A stretch of DNA of 64,000 nucleotides. It comes from Ectocarpus siliculosus. Taxonomy: Eukaryota; Sar; Phaeophyceae; Ectocarpales; Ectocarpaceae. Below the pieces are notes generated by a model. The model was not told where the DNA came from. It worked only from the letters and a program-made list of their open reading frames with translations, and did not search any database. Position 1 is the first letter of the stretch. Each line of letters begins with the position of its first letter. This document shows positions 1 to 12,750 of this stretch, piece after piece. The DNA lies in contig FN649734.1 of the NCBI GenBank assembly GCA_000310025.1, forward strand, positions 1,627,749-1,691,748, given 5' to 3'. The translations under genes were made by a program, and so were the position numbers.

Positions 1-533
1 GCATCTTCGGTGGTAGGGGACAGGTGCAGACTTGCTTGGTAGCTGCGGCTCTGTAGCTGCGGCCCTCGCCTGCTGGACGCGTAACAACACCGAGCGCGGC
101 TTTTCGGCGCACAAAATTTATCGAGTTTTTCGCGTGATAGATTTTTTTGGGTGAATGCAATGATGCAATGGTCTGGTGTATTCCGGGAAAATATCTCCGA
201 CGACTCGTCCTTGGATGAATAGCCCTTTCGGCTCGCCGTGTTTCGCCTGCCGCGTGACTGCTGCCTGCGGCTCGCTTCTATGTTTTGCTTTGGTCGCATG
301 CCGTACGCCTGTTTGCAGGAGAGGAGCAATAGTATTAGTGGAATTGTTCCTTACGAGAACACATCTGCAGCTGGTTGCATTGCGTATTGACATCATCAGC
401 GCCGGGGAGCCCTGGAGTGGCAGACCACCAACCACCAGCCCCAGGAACGGATACAGCAATAGATTATCATCCGTACATCGTTGTGCCGTAGAGGGGAGGG
501 GGGCGGGGGGGGCGGAGGAGGATACGCCCGGCA

Positions 534-767
534 ATGGGCGACGCGGCGATTGAGCCATCGTCGGTTAATGTGCCTGCCCTTCACGCTGGGGATTACCTTG
601 GGCAGATCACAAAAGGTATAAAAAAGTCACAGAAGGATACCGCGAGCAGCATCAGCAGCACTGCTAGCGCCGCTAGTGATGGCACTAAGACCGGGCAGGA
701 GGAGGCAGCCGGGCAGGAGGAGGCAGTGGCCGGCCGCGGAGAGGACACCTCGGATATTCCGTTCAAG
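534..767 (+). CDS. Candidate first coding exon (78 codons)
   Basis: An ATG at 534 opens a 78-codon frame ending in Ile-Pro-Phe-Lys, followed by an AAG|GTATTT splice donor at 768. The peptide is Ser/Thr/Ala/Glu-rich with a short repeat (GQEEA twice) and has no domain I recognise. The exon ends in phase 0. The next strong acceptor in phase 0 is at 2923, where a long pyrimidine tract ends in CAG inside the first large frame of the cellulose-synthase-like gene. This could therefore be the true first exon of that gene, with a 2.15-kb first intron holding the foldback element. It could also be the first exon of another gene or a chance frame. The alternative start at 2891 has its own TATA-like box. 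Confidence 0.35.
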
Positions 768-1339
768 GTATTTGCATTTTTTCGTGAAACAGCAGGCGAT
801 GCTGCCAAAATTCCCCACCGATGGCATCCACTCGTCTTTCGTTATTCGAACAGAAAAACTCCCAGATATTTCATGTAGTTTATTTATGTAGAAGACGGAG
901 ACTGACTGTGTAGACTACAATTGTACCGACAAGAGACTACTGTCTCCTCTTTACAATAGTTCGTGTTCTATGTGTTTTTTGCGCCGGCCCTTAGCGATTT
1001 TGCCATGCGGGTGACAAGGCTTTCAGTAAAGGTGGGTTGATGCCCGTCGTGCATGCCCGCCGGTCTTGTTTATCGTGGCAGGGGTCCAAGAAGATGGAAG
1101 TGGTTTCTGCGTGTACAACTGGGCTGCATATAATATATATTGCGTCCGGTCCCCGAAAACTTAAAAAAGAGACACCTACTGAATGAAGAAGATGTAGTCT
1201 TAGGCTAAACAAAAGAAAAACAACCCCGACCGATCATTGCACGCACGTCGATCATCCTCACTTCAAAAAAAATCCAGAGAGAGGATCGAACACCAACCTG
1301 CTACGAAACAGTAGGCATACGAGGAGAATTACCACTGCT

Positions 1340-2235
1340 ACAGGGAGGGGTGGAAAATACAGTACAGGGAATTTTTCGCCCCTTTTCTCTTTGGGTGGAT
1401 TTCGAGAAGCACGTGGATGAATCACATCCTGTTTTCTGCGGCAGATCCGCCCGGATTACACGGAAATTCGCGTTCTTTTCGGTTTTGATGAAAATGGATG
1501 TACGCTGAGATAGTGCCCAGAAACAGGGCTTCCGGTAAGGAAATTCACTGGACCATTAACCCTGTGAAAAATTTTGGACGTCGCTGGTTCACTATGTATG
1601 TTGTATAATAGGGGGGATGGTAAAAAGGCGCGAACAGAATGTTGTGGCCGCTTGTTGTTTTACAGTCACAACTTAATTTTCCGTTTGAAATATTGCCAAT
1701 TCTTCGATTAGAAGATAGCTTTCGCGCTCCCCAGGTTTTGGATAATAACCACTGGCCTACATACGGTGCATCCTATAACAACTATGATATTACTTGGTAC
1801 CAACATCCTAGTTATATGCGCCGTATGTAGACCAGTGGTTACCCAGAACCTGGTTCGCGCGAAAGGTATCTACTCCTCGAAGAAATGGTAGTATTTCAAA
1901 CGGAAAATTGGGTTGTGACCGTAACCTAAACAGCTACAACATTCGGTTGGTGCAGTTCAACATCTTTTCTACAACATAGTGATCCAGCGACGTCCAAAAT
2001 TTTTCATAGGGATAATGGTCCAGTGAATTTCCTTGCCGGAAACAAACCCTGTTTCTGGGCACTACCTCACCGTACATGCATTTTCACCAAAATCGAAAAG
2101 AACGCGAATTTTCGTTTAATCCCGGCGGATCTGCCGCAGAAAACGGGGTGTGATTCATCCATCCATGTGCTTATCGAAACACACAAAAAAGAGAAAAGGA
2201 GCGAAATCGTTCTCTGCTAAATATTTTGACACCTG
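1340..2235. mobile_element. Foldback element 1 (0.9-kb imperfect palindrome)
   Basis: Two arms of about 430 bp are imperfect reverse complements and meet with almost no spacer at a GGTACC centred on 1798/1799. Matching blocks include the GCGGCAGATCCGCC stretch near 1440 with its partner near 2130, the TTTTGGACGTCGCTGG block near 1572 with its partner near 1985, and CCACTGG..TACATACGG near 1749 with its partner near 1820. The ends fade out near 1340 and 2235. It has no coding capacity. A transcript crossing it would fold into a very long hairpin. It resembles a foldback or MITE-type DNA element, or an inverted duplication. It lies 0.65 kb upstream of the glycosyltransferase ATG at 2891. Confidence 0.8.
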
Positions 2236-2834
2236 CAGAAAGGAGACAAGAGGCCAATTAAGCGATTACCTATGTCTGTCTCGGCCACGCAGACTAGACG
2301 CCGGTTACTTTGGAGGAATGGAAATGGCGCCAAGTTTCTCGGATTTTCCAAAACTTTCCGTGGAAAGCTATGCCTTACTGAAGGGCACTTCTTCAACGAC
2401 CCATCAACATGTCATGTACCATCATTGAATAATAACCCGCCCCAATCAACGCGTGGTAAATACATTCACAACCAGATGGTGGGGTGTTTTTGTTTACGAT
2501 TGGTCGTCTGAATGTTGAATAGAGTACTTTTCCCATCTTACCTTTTGTAGTCCCGTTGACGTCGAACTGGGAAAAAACGGGATGGCACGTAGTCGGAGAG
2601 GGTGGCCTAGAACAGAGGCCACCGCTGCAGAAAGAAGGTATAAAGAATGCCAAAGTATGAAGAGGGTTTGTGCACAGTAGAGGGATGTACCATCCGGTCT
2701 CTTTCCTCCTCCGTCAACGTATGCGTACGTATTCCAAGATGAATGAAATGAATGCACACGCTCACATTGATGTAAGTCACACTGGATCATAGATAGATGT
2801 AAATGTAGACTTGTCTTCTGTTTCTGAACAAAAA

Positions 2835-2845
2835 TTATATATATT
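2835..2845 (+). promoter_or_regulatory. TATA-like box upstream of the ATG at 2891
   Basis: TTATATATATT lies about 46-56 bases before the ATG at 2891. The spacing would place a transcription start a few tens of bases before that ATG. This favours 2891 as the start of the glycosyltransferase gene, but AT-rich stretches are common here (another at 1128), so the support is modest. Confidence 0.3.
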
Positions 2846-2890
2846 CCACACACGTTCATACACACACGTTGAACTGTACCCTCCGTACTC

Positions 2891-5800
2891 ATGGCGTCGC
2901 CCGCTTCCTTCCCCCGCATTCAGCAGGCAGTTCCTCTTGGCCTTCCTCGATCGACGTCCTCAGTCACCCAGCCGGACAGCCCGGCCCTAAGAGGCGCGAA
3001 GACGCTTGTAGCCGTTGACGCCGAAACGCCGCTGCGCCGGCAGTTGTTGCAGGAGCTGCTACCGCGACCGACAGCGACGGCGACCGACCGGGATGGTCGC
3101 GTCGGGGAAGAAGAAGTGGATGGCTTGCTGTCTAGCCCGGCGGGCGTTGCTGATGGTGGTGGTGGTACCGCTGACGCCGGGGCGGTGGTATCGGACTCAG
3201 AGACTGCTGCTGCTGATGCTACCCCCGTCGACGCCATCCTGATGCCACCGCGGCATCTTTCCATCTCGTGGTCCGAGATCTCCCTACACCTCGACGACGA
3301 GGACGAGGGTGGTCGGAAGGAGGCGACTACGGCGAAAGACGGCGAATCGAACAGTCCCGTCCGAACTCTGTCGTCGGCCACCCCGTCATTGTGGGATGTC
3401 CGCGGTAAGAGCAGCTCCTCCAAAGCCTTCGGCAGCAACAGGTCGGCGACGACCAACCTCGAGGTCTCGGACTTATTCGAGAAGATCCGGAACGCGACGA
3501 ACGGGGGCTACGCCAGCGGTTCCGGCCTGTTCGGCGGCCGGGGCAAGGCGGCAGCGGTGTCCGACGTCTCCCTGTCGTCGGACGACGAGATTGCTTCCGA
3601 AAAAGAGTCGTCGACACGGGAGTACTTCGAGGCCATGGGCAGCCGCCCGGCCAGGAGGCTCCCGGGACTCGCACCTTTTCGCTCGGGGATCGTCAGCGGT
3701 AACGGCAAGAACGGCGGCGGCGCCGACAACGACGGCGGCTTCCCTGCGGCGGAGGAACTCGACCCCGACATGGACAGAGGAGGCTTTGCAGGAGCCCTGT
3801 GGAGGAGAGGCATTCTGGAACAGTCCCCGTTAATGCCCCCGCCGCACCCGCCCCCCTTCCGCCAGTCGCCGGAGGCGTCCTCCGCCACGGTTTCCCCCAT
3901 GGTGTCGGCGGCCGCCAGGGCTAGGCTAGAGGCCGAGGTGGACGTGGAGGAGGGCTTTGTGTGGGCCACGAGTCCACCGGCAGCGACCGCGGTGGTCGCG
4001 AGGGCGGCCGACACGGGTGCAGAGCAGGTGGTAGCGGGCGCGGATGGCCAGTCTTTGGTGCTACCCTGTCCGCCCTCCGACGAGGAAAAGGCGAGACACT
4101 TTGTGCGTGCCATACTGTTATAGTGAGGACACTGGTGCAAGGCGCTTGTGTGTGTGTGTGTGTTTTTTTTTTTGCATCGGCCGCGCTAGATCGCTAACCA
4201 ATGGATAGACGTCCGTCTCAGCGCGGCTGGAAACACAACTGGCCATGGTCTGGGACCCCGTGAGGGGGCAGGTGAAACTACTCTCCAGAAATTAAAGACA
4301 GAAACGGAAAAGCAAACTCGTGTGTGTACATGTTCATTTCTCGAACGGGTGTCGAGGGATGCGCGAACAGTGTTCTTCGTAAGCGGGACGGGGATGGAAA
4401 CAGAAAGTTCCCATTTTGGTGCTTCGTACCGCGCTTGGTTTAGCTGGGTACGGCCGGTGTTCGTACCCGCTTCGCCTTGCGGAGCGGAGCTGCGGTGGCT
4501 GGGCCGGTCACCACGACCACCTTGTCATAGTCCCTAAGGCAGCAGTGTTGCGGTGTGGTGGTTTACTGTCGCATGAAGCACCTTTTTTTTGGGCCTCTCT
4601 GGCGCACAAACACACCCAGGTGATCTACCACAACACCGGACGGTTCGGGCTCGTCACCTGCGCCATGATCTCGTTCGTCTCGTTGACGTGGGGCATGTGG
4701 CTCTTCACAATCGTTACCCCGGCCTTCTACTGGTTCGGTGCACCGGCGATATTGTTCATCGTCTACACGGGCTGCCACTGTGAGGAGGAGCGCCATCGAA
4801 AGCATGTTGTGGGAGACCGAGAGATACGGCGCGAATAGATGTAGCGTCCCGAGGACTTCGAGGTCTAGTCGCTCTGCGTGTAGCTGGCGAGGGCCTCGCC
4901 ACCTCCGCCTGTCCGCGTGCCCGCCTGCCCGCCTGTCTCCCTTTGTCGTGTCGTGGACTTGCTTGTCTTGGTGTATTGAGGTTGTTTGTCTCGATGGTTA
5001 TTTTTCCAACGGAATTATCCAAATGCTAGTCTTGTTTGTTCAGGACCCATCGGGTTTCTGATCCCCTCTTCCCATCCGACGTCCCTCAAACAATTGTTTG
5101 CCTTGGTTGTCTAGGACCCAAGGATTTCTGATGACCTAATCCCATCAGATGTCCGCGCCAAACGACGACGACAGTCGTCTTTGTGGGTGCCCGTTAAAAC
5201 TTCCCTATGGAAGTAGCTTCCGCCTCGTCATTAAACGCTCTCCGCAGTCAGTGTCGCGCCAACGAAACTCGTGATTTGGTGTGCGCGCGTCGTCTTGTTG
5301 GTGGACAGTCAACGTGATTTCGCCTCTCCGGGTAGCGGAACCTGTTATGTGACTTGTGTGGTGTTCCAACATGACCATCGAGACAATGACCGCACACCTG
5401 GGGTAGCACCCTTCCTCCGAACTGTCGTTTTCTCTGAACGCCTCAGACCTTGGGGTGGCCATCTGGGGCAAGGATTTCAAGCCCGAGGTCCACGCAGAAG
5501 TGCTGAAGGCGTCGGAGGAGAAGGGCTACCGGCCCTCGGTGGACGTGTTCCTGCCCATGTGCAAGGAGCCGCTGCGCCTGCTCGCCAACACGTGGAAGTA
5601 CGTGGCCGCGCTGGACTACCCCGACTTCAAGGTGTTCGTGTTGGATGACGGCGCCAGCGAGGGGGCCCAAGCCCTCGCATCAACGTTTGGGTTCGAATGT
5701 GAGCCTTGAGTCGTGGTGGTGATAGCGGGGTCTTGGGATTTTGACCAATATTGCCCTCGGCCCATTTTAGAGTTTCTGTTGCTACTTTTTCCGTGTGTCG

Positions 5801-8800
5801 TCGTCGTCTTGAAGAAATCTGGGACCGTCTCCCCTTATGCGGATTTACTGTACCTCTTCTGTAGCGCTGATCAAACCGGTGCGAGGAAACTGTTGACTAA
5901 ATAGCAAGAACTTTCATGAGGTATTGTAACGACGAAATGACTGAACGAGCCGAACAATCCCGGGTGTGACGGCGTCGTTCGCGGGGCCATGGTACCCCAC
6001 GCGTCAGACCTTGGTCGGTCAAGACAGAGGCGTAGACAAAGACGCGCTAAAGTGCTGAAAAGTCACAAAGGAGGCGAACGGTATGGCATGGGGAAACGCC
6101 AGCATCTCTTCGACTCCACAGCGTGGCATGGGTTTACCTTGGTGTTACGCGGGCCGGAGCCCCCTCCTCTTTTCAGTTCCCGATATTGTATCAAATCTGT
6201 TTCGCCTAGGGTACCGTCTGCACTCCCTGAGCTGCCGCCCCGCCTCCATTGCCGCCTCCGCTGCTGCTACCATTGCCGAGTCCAACTCGTCCCGCTTCCA
6301 CTCCCCGCCCCGCGTGCTTGTCGTGGAAGATGTTTTGAGGGCGGATGTGCCGGCGCTGAAGAAGGCGGGGAACCTGCGCAATGCTTTTGCGCGGACCTCG
6401 GGGGAAGCGATCGCGATATTCGACGCCGACTTTTGTCCCAGGTTAGTGAGGTCCTTCTCCAACCGCCGTGTGCCGAAACCTTGCGATTTCTGGTGATCCA
6501 AAGGTTAGTGGCTACTGTCCACCGTAGACCCTTGGTGACGTGCGAATATTATTTGGACGGTGCTTCGGCCATGAACAGGAGCACTTCTTGCACCGATATT
6601 AATCGCGAATCTTCCTCATACAGAACGCACGACTCCAGACACCGAGCACATTGTGTGGATTTCATTGTAGGACCCCCTGTCGTAAAAGCTCCGAGACCAC
6701 GAACTGGAGATGACGTCCCAGACCTTTCGTTCGTGAGTGTACGTCCCCCCCAACGTACTTGTGTGTTTGAAGTGCGAACGACCCCACTGTGCTTCGTCAT
6801 CAGGGCGGACTTCTTGAAGGAGACCGTGCCCTATCTGGGCGAGGATCCCACCATAGGCATCGTACAGACGCCACAATTCTTCCGACACCGCAAGGAGCAG
6901 ACGTGGGTGGAGCAAGGGGCTGGTGTCACGCAAGAATTCTTCTACCGCATGGTGCAGGTGGGTACATCTGATTCTTCGGTTTCGGGCGGAGTATCGTTGG
7001 ACTATATACACGTGCACATCCATGTGCGCAGATTGAGGTTTAGCGCCTACAAGAAGGTGCGCGACCGCATCACTCCGTAAATCAGCGCAACCCCCCACGC
7101 GTGGGCGCCCCTGGATCCGACTTCTTGGGGGTGTGAGGCATGCAAGAACTTTTGTGTAAGGTAAAAAAGCGCGAACTACGGGGATAGAAGGGCTAACTAC
7201 AGTGGTCGAGTAATACCGACGGGTCCGAGATATTGAGAGAAGTCCTTCGGATTGAAGGTTCTCTGTACGGACCACGGCTGTCGTGCCACCCCGGGCATGG
7301 AAAGTCTCGACGCCAAATGGACCGGGGGTGACACGTCTTACTAAGGATCCTATTCTGCCACCTCGGGGCTCCATTCGTCAAAGTACGTTAGGGTACGGAC
7401 GTGGAGGCGGGGTGCCTTTTCCCGTTCGTTTCTTCTCCCTTAGCCAACTCCGAGCTAGAAGAGCAGCCAGACGGCCTCGAGGGTGTGTATCGTGGGGCCC
7501 ACGTACTGCCTTACACGGTCTCGTGGTTTTGTTTGTCGTACCCGCAACACCCTGACCGAACCTCTCAACCAAAACGCGACGCACCTCATGCACCTCCTCC
7601 ATTGGTAATGCTGTTTCTTCTCCGCGACTGCTATATAGATGAACCAGGACAGGTTCAACGCGGCCGTGTGCGTGGGGTCCTGCGGACTGTACCGCAGGGC
7701 GGCCTTGGAGCCTTTGGGGGGCATGGCAGCCATCGAGCACTCCGAGGACATGTAAACCGGGTACAAGATGACGGAGAACGGGTTCAAGGTGTGTGGGACC
7801 GTTCGAGCATGATGTGGCTGTTTAGTCCGCGGCCAGGCGGTGTGCGTGCTCATCAATCGGGATTGTTGTTTGAGATGACCCCATGGCGCTAAGGTCAGGG
7901 TTTCGATGATGGAGATATCAAAGCGGGTGAGTGTGTGTGCCCCTTTCGCCTCTTCCCGCGTGTTCGGCGGTTACGAAGGATTGCGCACCTGCATGCAATA
8001 GATCCTGTCCGCCGTGGCGCCAATAATCCCTTCGTCATACCACGTGTTGACGGCATCGCCCCCCTCTAACCTTCGAATGTCTTTACTCTCGTCTTCAGAT
8101 AAAGTATGTGCCGCTAGCTCTTGCGATGGGGACCTGCCCCGATGAGCCGCAGAGCTTCTTCATGCAACAGTACCGCTGGTGCAAGGGAAGCGCGACGCTC
8201 GTCAGGGAGAAGGAGTTCTGGACGTCCAACATCTCCAAACGCCACAAGCTGTGCTTCCTGAACGGCCTGCTGCACAACATGGGTACTGCTCTTGTAAGAC
8301 ATGGCGTCCCTACCACAAAAATCGGCGGTATGGGCCAAACGTACGGCAACGGTTGACCGTGCAACTTGCCTGCCTTCCGCAACTTGATTGAGGCTGATTC
8401 CATTTTACAAATTTCTTCCTCGGTTGCCGTTTCCCCTCCGAGTAGCGAGATCGTGCCCACAAGGCGTGTGAAGCGTTCTACAACCTGCTCTTAACAGCTG
8501 CGCCCGTGTCGTCAAAGCCAACAGCTGGCAGTACTAGGTGACAACCCTTCCGATCAACCTATTCATCTGTTGGTATCGTTGTATGCATACGCAAGTTTGT
8601 CGTTCTGCGTTCTGATGTATCGTCCACCATCGTCCACTCTCAGGATACGCCAGCATCTCCCCGCCAACCTCCTTTTGCTTGCCCGTGCCACCTGTTGCCT
8701 TTCCGTTGTCCCCGTCCCGCGCACCCATCCTCGCGTGCTGTCGTCTTCCAAATGCCAGCTTCTCTTCGTGGCCCCGCTGCCGATCATGCTCCTGGTGTGG

Positions 8801-10925
8801 GTGGAGGCTGACGGGGTGCTGTGGTACCACTCCGGGTTCATGCTGCCGTCACTACTCTTCGCCGGGATCGTTCTCCCCCTTTGGTCCAAGCAGCACTACG
8901 GGATGCCCTCCCACCGTATCAAGATCATCCAATAGTACGTGATTCTGTTGTCTCCCACGGTAGATGGTATTACCTGATTTCGCTAGACGGCGTCCTTTCG
9001 CGCGGTTCGCTAGTCAACACGTCGCCAGCACTCTATGTGGTCCTCCACCTGACGATGATGATTGCTTCGCCGTCTTCTCTGGCGCATTTCTGATCGCTTC
9101 GATATCAATGGCTTATTGTCTGCAATGAAACCACTCGAACCCGGCCGGCCGGACGAAGATCCCCTGGACAACGGCCATTGAGCGTTTTCCTCACCTCACC
9201 ACCGGACTACAGTACATCTCTTCTTCGAAATCACCTGGTGTGGCGATATTCGGCTCGCACGAGGAACAGCCATTGCCACTCAGACACAGGGAGAACGTGA
9301 TGTATCGAGCCCTCTATCGGAGCCAGAAATGCTTCGAATATGGACTTCCCAACAACAACATCGCTATCATTTGGTGTTTATTTCCACGCAGCTCATGATC
9401 CGATGCTCCCGGTGATGGATCGGGAACGAATCAAGTTTGCGCTTTCATTACATATACACAGAACCTAGGAAGACACGCAAGCCGACCTGATTCACTCCCA
9501 CCTCAATTTGCTCTCAATCGTCGCCCCCCCCCCCTTTTGGTGACGTACTGCGTTGATCACGATGCTCCAGATACTTTGTGGCCGTCAATGCTTCATTTCC
9601 GGCTTGCCCACCCACATTCGTTATTATCGTTCTCCTACAGTCCAGCCTACTCTTTCTTCCGGCCGCTACTTGGGGGTACGCTATCTCTTAGTTGCGTGAC
9701 GCGATTGTTCAACATCGCGTTTCCACTCTAGAACACACTCCTAAACTAACGTGAGAGTGCTTCGTGTCGTCTTGCGGCTCGTGGTGAACCACCAAACAAG
9801 TTCGCCCCAACCCTTTCCCCCTCCCCGGGAATGATCCCGTCCGTCTTTGAGGGCACGGGCAGGACCCGATGCCCAAGACGATGGGTACCTCTTCGTGCAA
9901 CACCAACCCCCCCCCCATCCCCGAATGAATCTCCCACACCTCCATCTACCAGCTACGCTCACCTGTTCGCCATGAAGGATTCTCTTCTTGGTGTGTCGGC
10001 ACCCTGGGTCCCTTCCGGAGTATCAAGGTGTTTGATCTGTGCAAAGTTGACTGATGATATGTTGGTTGTTGTTTGTTGCCCAACGACGAAAAAGGTAGTT
10101 TTTTTGTCCTGAATGGATTTGGACAGAATATAAAAAATTACTGGTCAACATTATCGATGAAAGATCGCTTGCATCTTGACGAAACATGACAATCCTAGCT
10201 CGAGTTCCTAGGCTCAAGATGCGCACTTCACGTTATCCAATCGTGTTATGTGTCCGGTATTTGTGAAGTTCGAGTTATGTTAACGGACGCAACCCATGCA
10301 CGCTCGACCGCGTGGAGAAATGCATGATATGTTGTTCTTTCATCTTGAAGGTTTCGGGCAGAGGTACCTGTAGGGTGAATGCGTGTGTGCCAGACGTGTA
10401 CGCAAGCGGGGTTCCAAACTACACACTCGATCACGTGCGTCGATGTGTGACTTCGACATCGGTAAACCGTAGTACACGGGGAGGGGGGTGGTGCGATGTT
10501 GGACGGTACATGCATGTAATGGTTTGCAAGCGCCAATCCCCACGAGACGTTCCTGAATGAATTATGCGAATGGTCAAAGTAAAACAATGCTTGTGATCAC
10601 TTTCTGCGAGTGGTTTAGATGTTGTTCTATTGTTTAGGTTGTATTCTTGAACCTGTACTGTAATCTATCCCTGATCGATCCACGATCAATGTCCTTATTG
10701 TTCGTTGGTCTGTCCTTGATCGTGCACTTGATTCGTCGCAGTTCATCTTCCTCCCGGTACAAGTCTTCGGTGCGACTCATGGTCGCGTGGAGCACCCTCT
10801 CCACGGTGCTCATCATTGGGGGCTGTGCTTGGCGAATGATGACAATGACTTGGTATCACTTTGTTCCTTCGATGGCTTTTGCCGTCGGCAGCTTTGTCCT
10901 CAACATGAGCACCTTGGTGCACTGA
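2891..10925 (+). CDS. Cellulose-synthase-like GT2 glycosyltransferase, interrupted by one stop
   Basis: This is a processive family-2 glycosyltransferase that would polymerise a beta-glucan from UDP-glucose at a membrane. Exons: 2891-4102, 4620-4779, 5447-5698, 6330-6441, 6804-6957, 7639-7788, 8099-8282, 8450-8505, 8759-8934, 9953-10027, 10742-10925. All phases match, giving 905 codons including the final TGA. Residues 1-404 are low-complexity and acidic, with no plant-type zinc finger. Two membrane segments follow (about 412-455). Then come the VLDDG aspartates (524-525), DAD (573-575), SED (665-667) and QQYRW (703-707). Several hydrophobic segments lie in the last four exons. Codon 669 is TAA at 7753-7755, where an aromatic residue (Tyr, one base away as TAC or TAT) would be expected. 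The GT2 assignment is firm. Whether the gene makes a full protein is not. The first exon and last exon are the least certain, and exons could continue past 10925. Confidence 0.85.
7753..7755 (+). other. In-frame TAA beside the catalytic ED motif
   Basis: Within the exon 7639-7788 the frame reads ..EHSEDM, then TAA, then TGYKMTENGFK. The sequence on both sides is intact coding sequence, so this is a single nonsense codon and not a frameshift. The GTAAAC at this point looks like a splice donor, but the next AG is only about 16 bases on, too close for an intron. Read as written, the protein ends before QQYRW and all C-terminal membrane segments. One base change (TAC or TAT to TAA) or a base-call error explains it. 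Confidence 0.85.
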
Positions 10926-12750
10926 GAAGCCCGCAATGTTCTAGCATTATCAATGTCAGTTGTTTGGTGCGGTTGTCGGCGGGTTTGGCAGCGTCGGTGT
11001 GGGTACCTATTGCCGAAGCCGTGTCTTGCAGGTCGAGGCTACAGATGCCGCTATAATATAGTCCTTGCAATTCCTCTCCAGATTGCATGCAGTGCTCTAT
11101 TTACTGGCACGTGGCTCTGGCCCAACTGTGCCCTTTGCGCTGGGCCATGTTGCCGTAGCGTTGCCAGAAGCCCCTTGGTTCGCAGCAGGTTTGGTGGGTA
11201 CCCGTTTCCTTGGACAGTGAAGAACGCGCCGCTTACTTGTACATCGCGTATTTCATGTTCGCACTTGATCAATTTGGAGAAGGAAGGGCAAACAAGACGA
11301 GTGGGTTGAAACGACTCAGCTGGAAGGGCTCAATTGCTGGGGTGGAAAGGACGTCAAGAATGAAGCAAGCAGGTCTTCAAATTTTACGACAGCAGTTCGA
11401 GTGCCACCGGGCGTGCCTAGGTTAGGTGTCGGTCGCAGTTGGGTAGTTTTGGTTCCCCCCGGTTCTGTAAAGCACGTATTGTTGACTTAACCTTCCGAAT
11501 GACATGGTTGTTAAATGAAGAAACGGGCTTCAGGTTGCTTGTTTCGGCGATCCTATTCATTATTTGTAGGAAGTGTGGAGGATCCGGAGTAGAAGTATCA
11601 TGTTGTGCTTGGCTGCTTTCTTGTGGCCCTGAGGCCTCAAGTGCAACAAAGATCTAGTGGGACGTTACTGCGGCAACCAGACACTTTTGGCTTTGGATCA
11701 CGCGTGCTGTGTTGTTTCGTTGTTGTGTAATTATTGTCTGTTGTTATTAGTATTTGTTGAGAAGATGATGATGAGTGAGTGTTTTTTGCTACAAAAAAAA
11801 AATGTTCTTTAATATGATGAGGTTTGTTGTTGGTGTTAGACGCGCTGTGGATGGTAGTCGTGTTGCGGAAAATCGGCGATACATCGGGATCCACAAGACA
11901 CGAACCGGACCCTACCCTGTTCTGCCCCCCCGCGCTGGACTCCCCATGATGGCAGTTTTTTGTCCTCGAGAGGCATCGATGAATATTTATTGCCAAACGT
12001 GGACTACTATTGCGGTGGTGTGCGGTGTCTTAATTTCGGTGCTACTACTGTAGTGAGGGAATTAATTTGTTTGCGGGAAGCGAAGCTCGACCACATCGAT
12101 CGGTCGGTGGAGGAAACACATTCATTCTTTGTTTGTGGGTGCTTGGATATATATGAGTCCGATCTATCTGTGCGTCCTCTGTGGGGAATATGCGTCTATT
12201 TATTATGTGATGGGCCCCCCGGCAGAGCACACGCAGGTAGTTGTAGGTAGTAGACGCGTGTGTGACCTGCTTGCCTGTGGGGCTTGGGTGTGAAATGGTA
12301 CAAGATTGATTGGTTTCCTTCATCATCTGTCGTTCCTGGGATAATAACTGAGTGGTACTCGGTTTCATCACCAACTGAGGGTGGTAGCGTCACGACCATA
12401 CTTCGAACACACGACACCACCAATGATGCATTATGAGATGAAGGTGTTTTCAGAGCCAGCCATTCTCTGCATTACTTGGGTACATGGTTATATGTCATGC
12501 AGACGCCCCCCTACACTATTTATGTGTTAAGTGTGTCTACAGGGGTGCTCATCTTGCAACACAAATAATTACCCTTTTTTTTTAAGTACAATAAAAATTA
12601 CTCCGCAGAAAAATTCCGAGAGGATTCCATAATCGGCAAGCTGCGTCATGTTGACGTTATCCCGAGCCGCTGGCGTCGTAAGGAAAATTACGCCCAATAC
12701 CACCCGGGCACACAATTGGGGAGCTGTGGCAGCTGTGCGCTTGTGGATTC
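10926..12750. other. Stretch without a supported gene
   Basis: The region 11050-11420 has two overlapping frames rich in Ala, Leu and Trp, which might be further C-terminal exons of the glycosyltransferase, but I could not link them in phase. An ATG at 12649 opens 47 codons with many Arg and no acidic residues, like a mitochondrial targeting peptide, but I could not join it in phase to the next gene. I see nothing else. Confidence 0.4.

Noticed and set aside
118-558. 146-codon minus frame and 125-codon plus frame at the left edge
   Set aside because: They shadow each other across the same GC-rich DNA and neither has splice or motif support.
8933-8935. TAG that looked like a second stop in the glycosyltransferase frame
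   Set aside because: A canonical GTACGT donor starts at 8935. Splicing to 9953 turns TA|C into a Tyr codon and restores ..IIQYYAHLFAMKD.., so no stop exists in the mRNA.
11050-11425. Extra C-terminal exons of the glycosyltransferase
   Set aside because: Two frames look partly coding (..RGSGPTVPFALG.. and ..DSEERAAYLYIAYFMFAL..), but I found no donors and acceptors that join them in phase.
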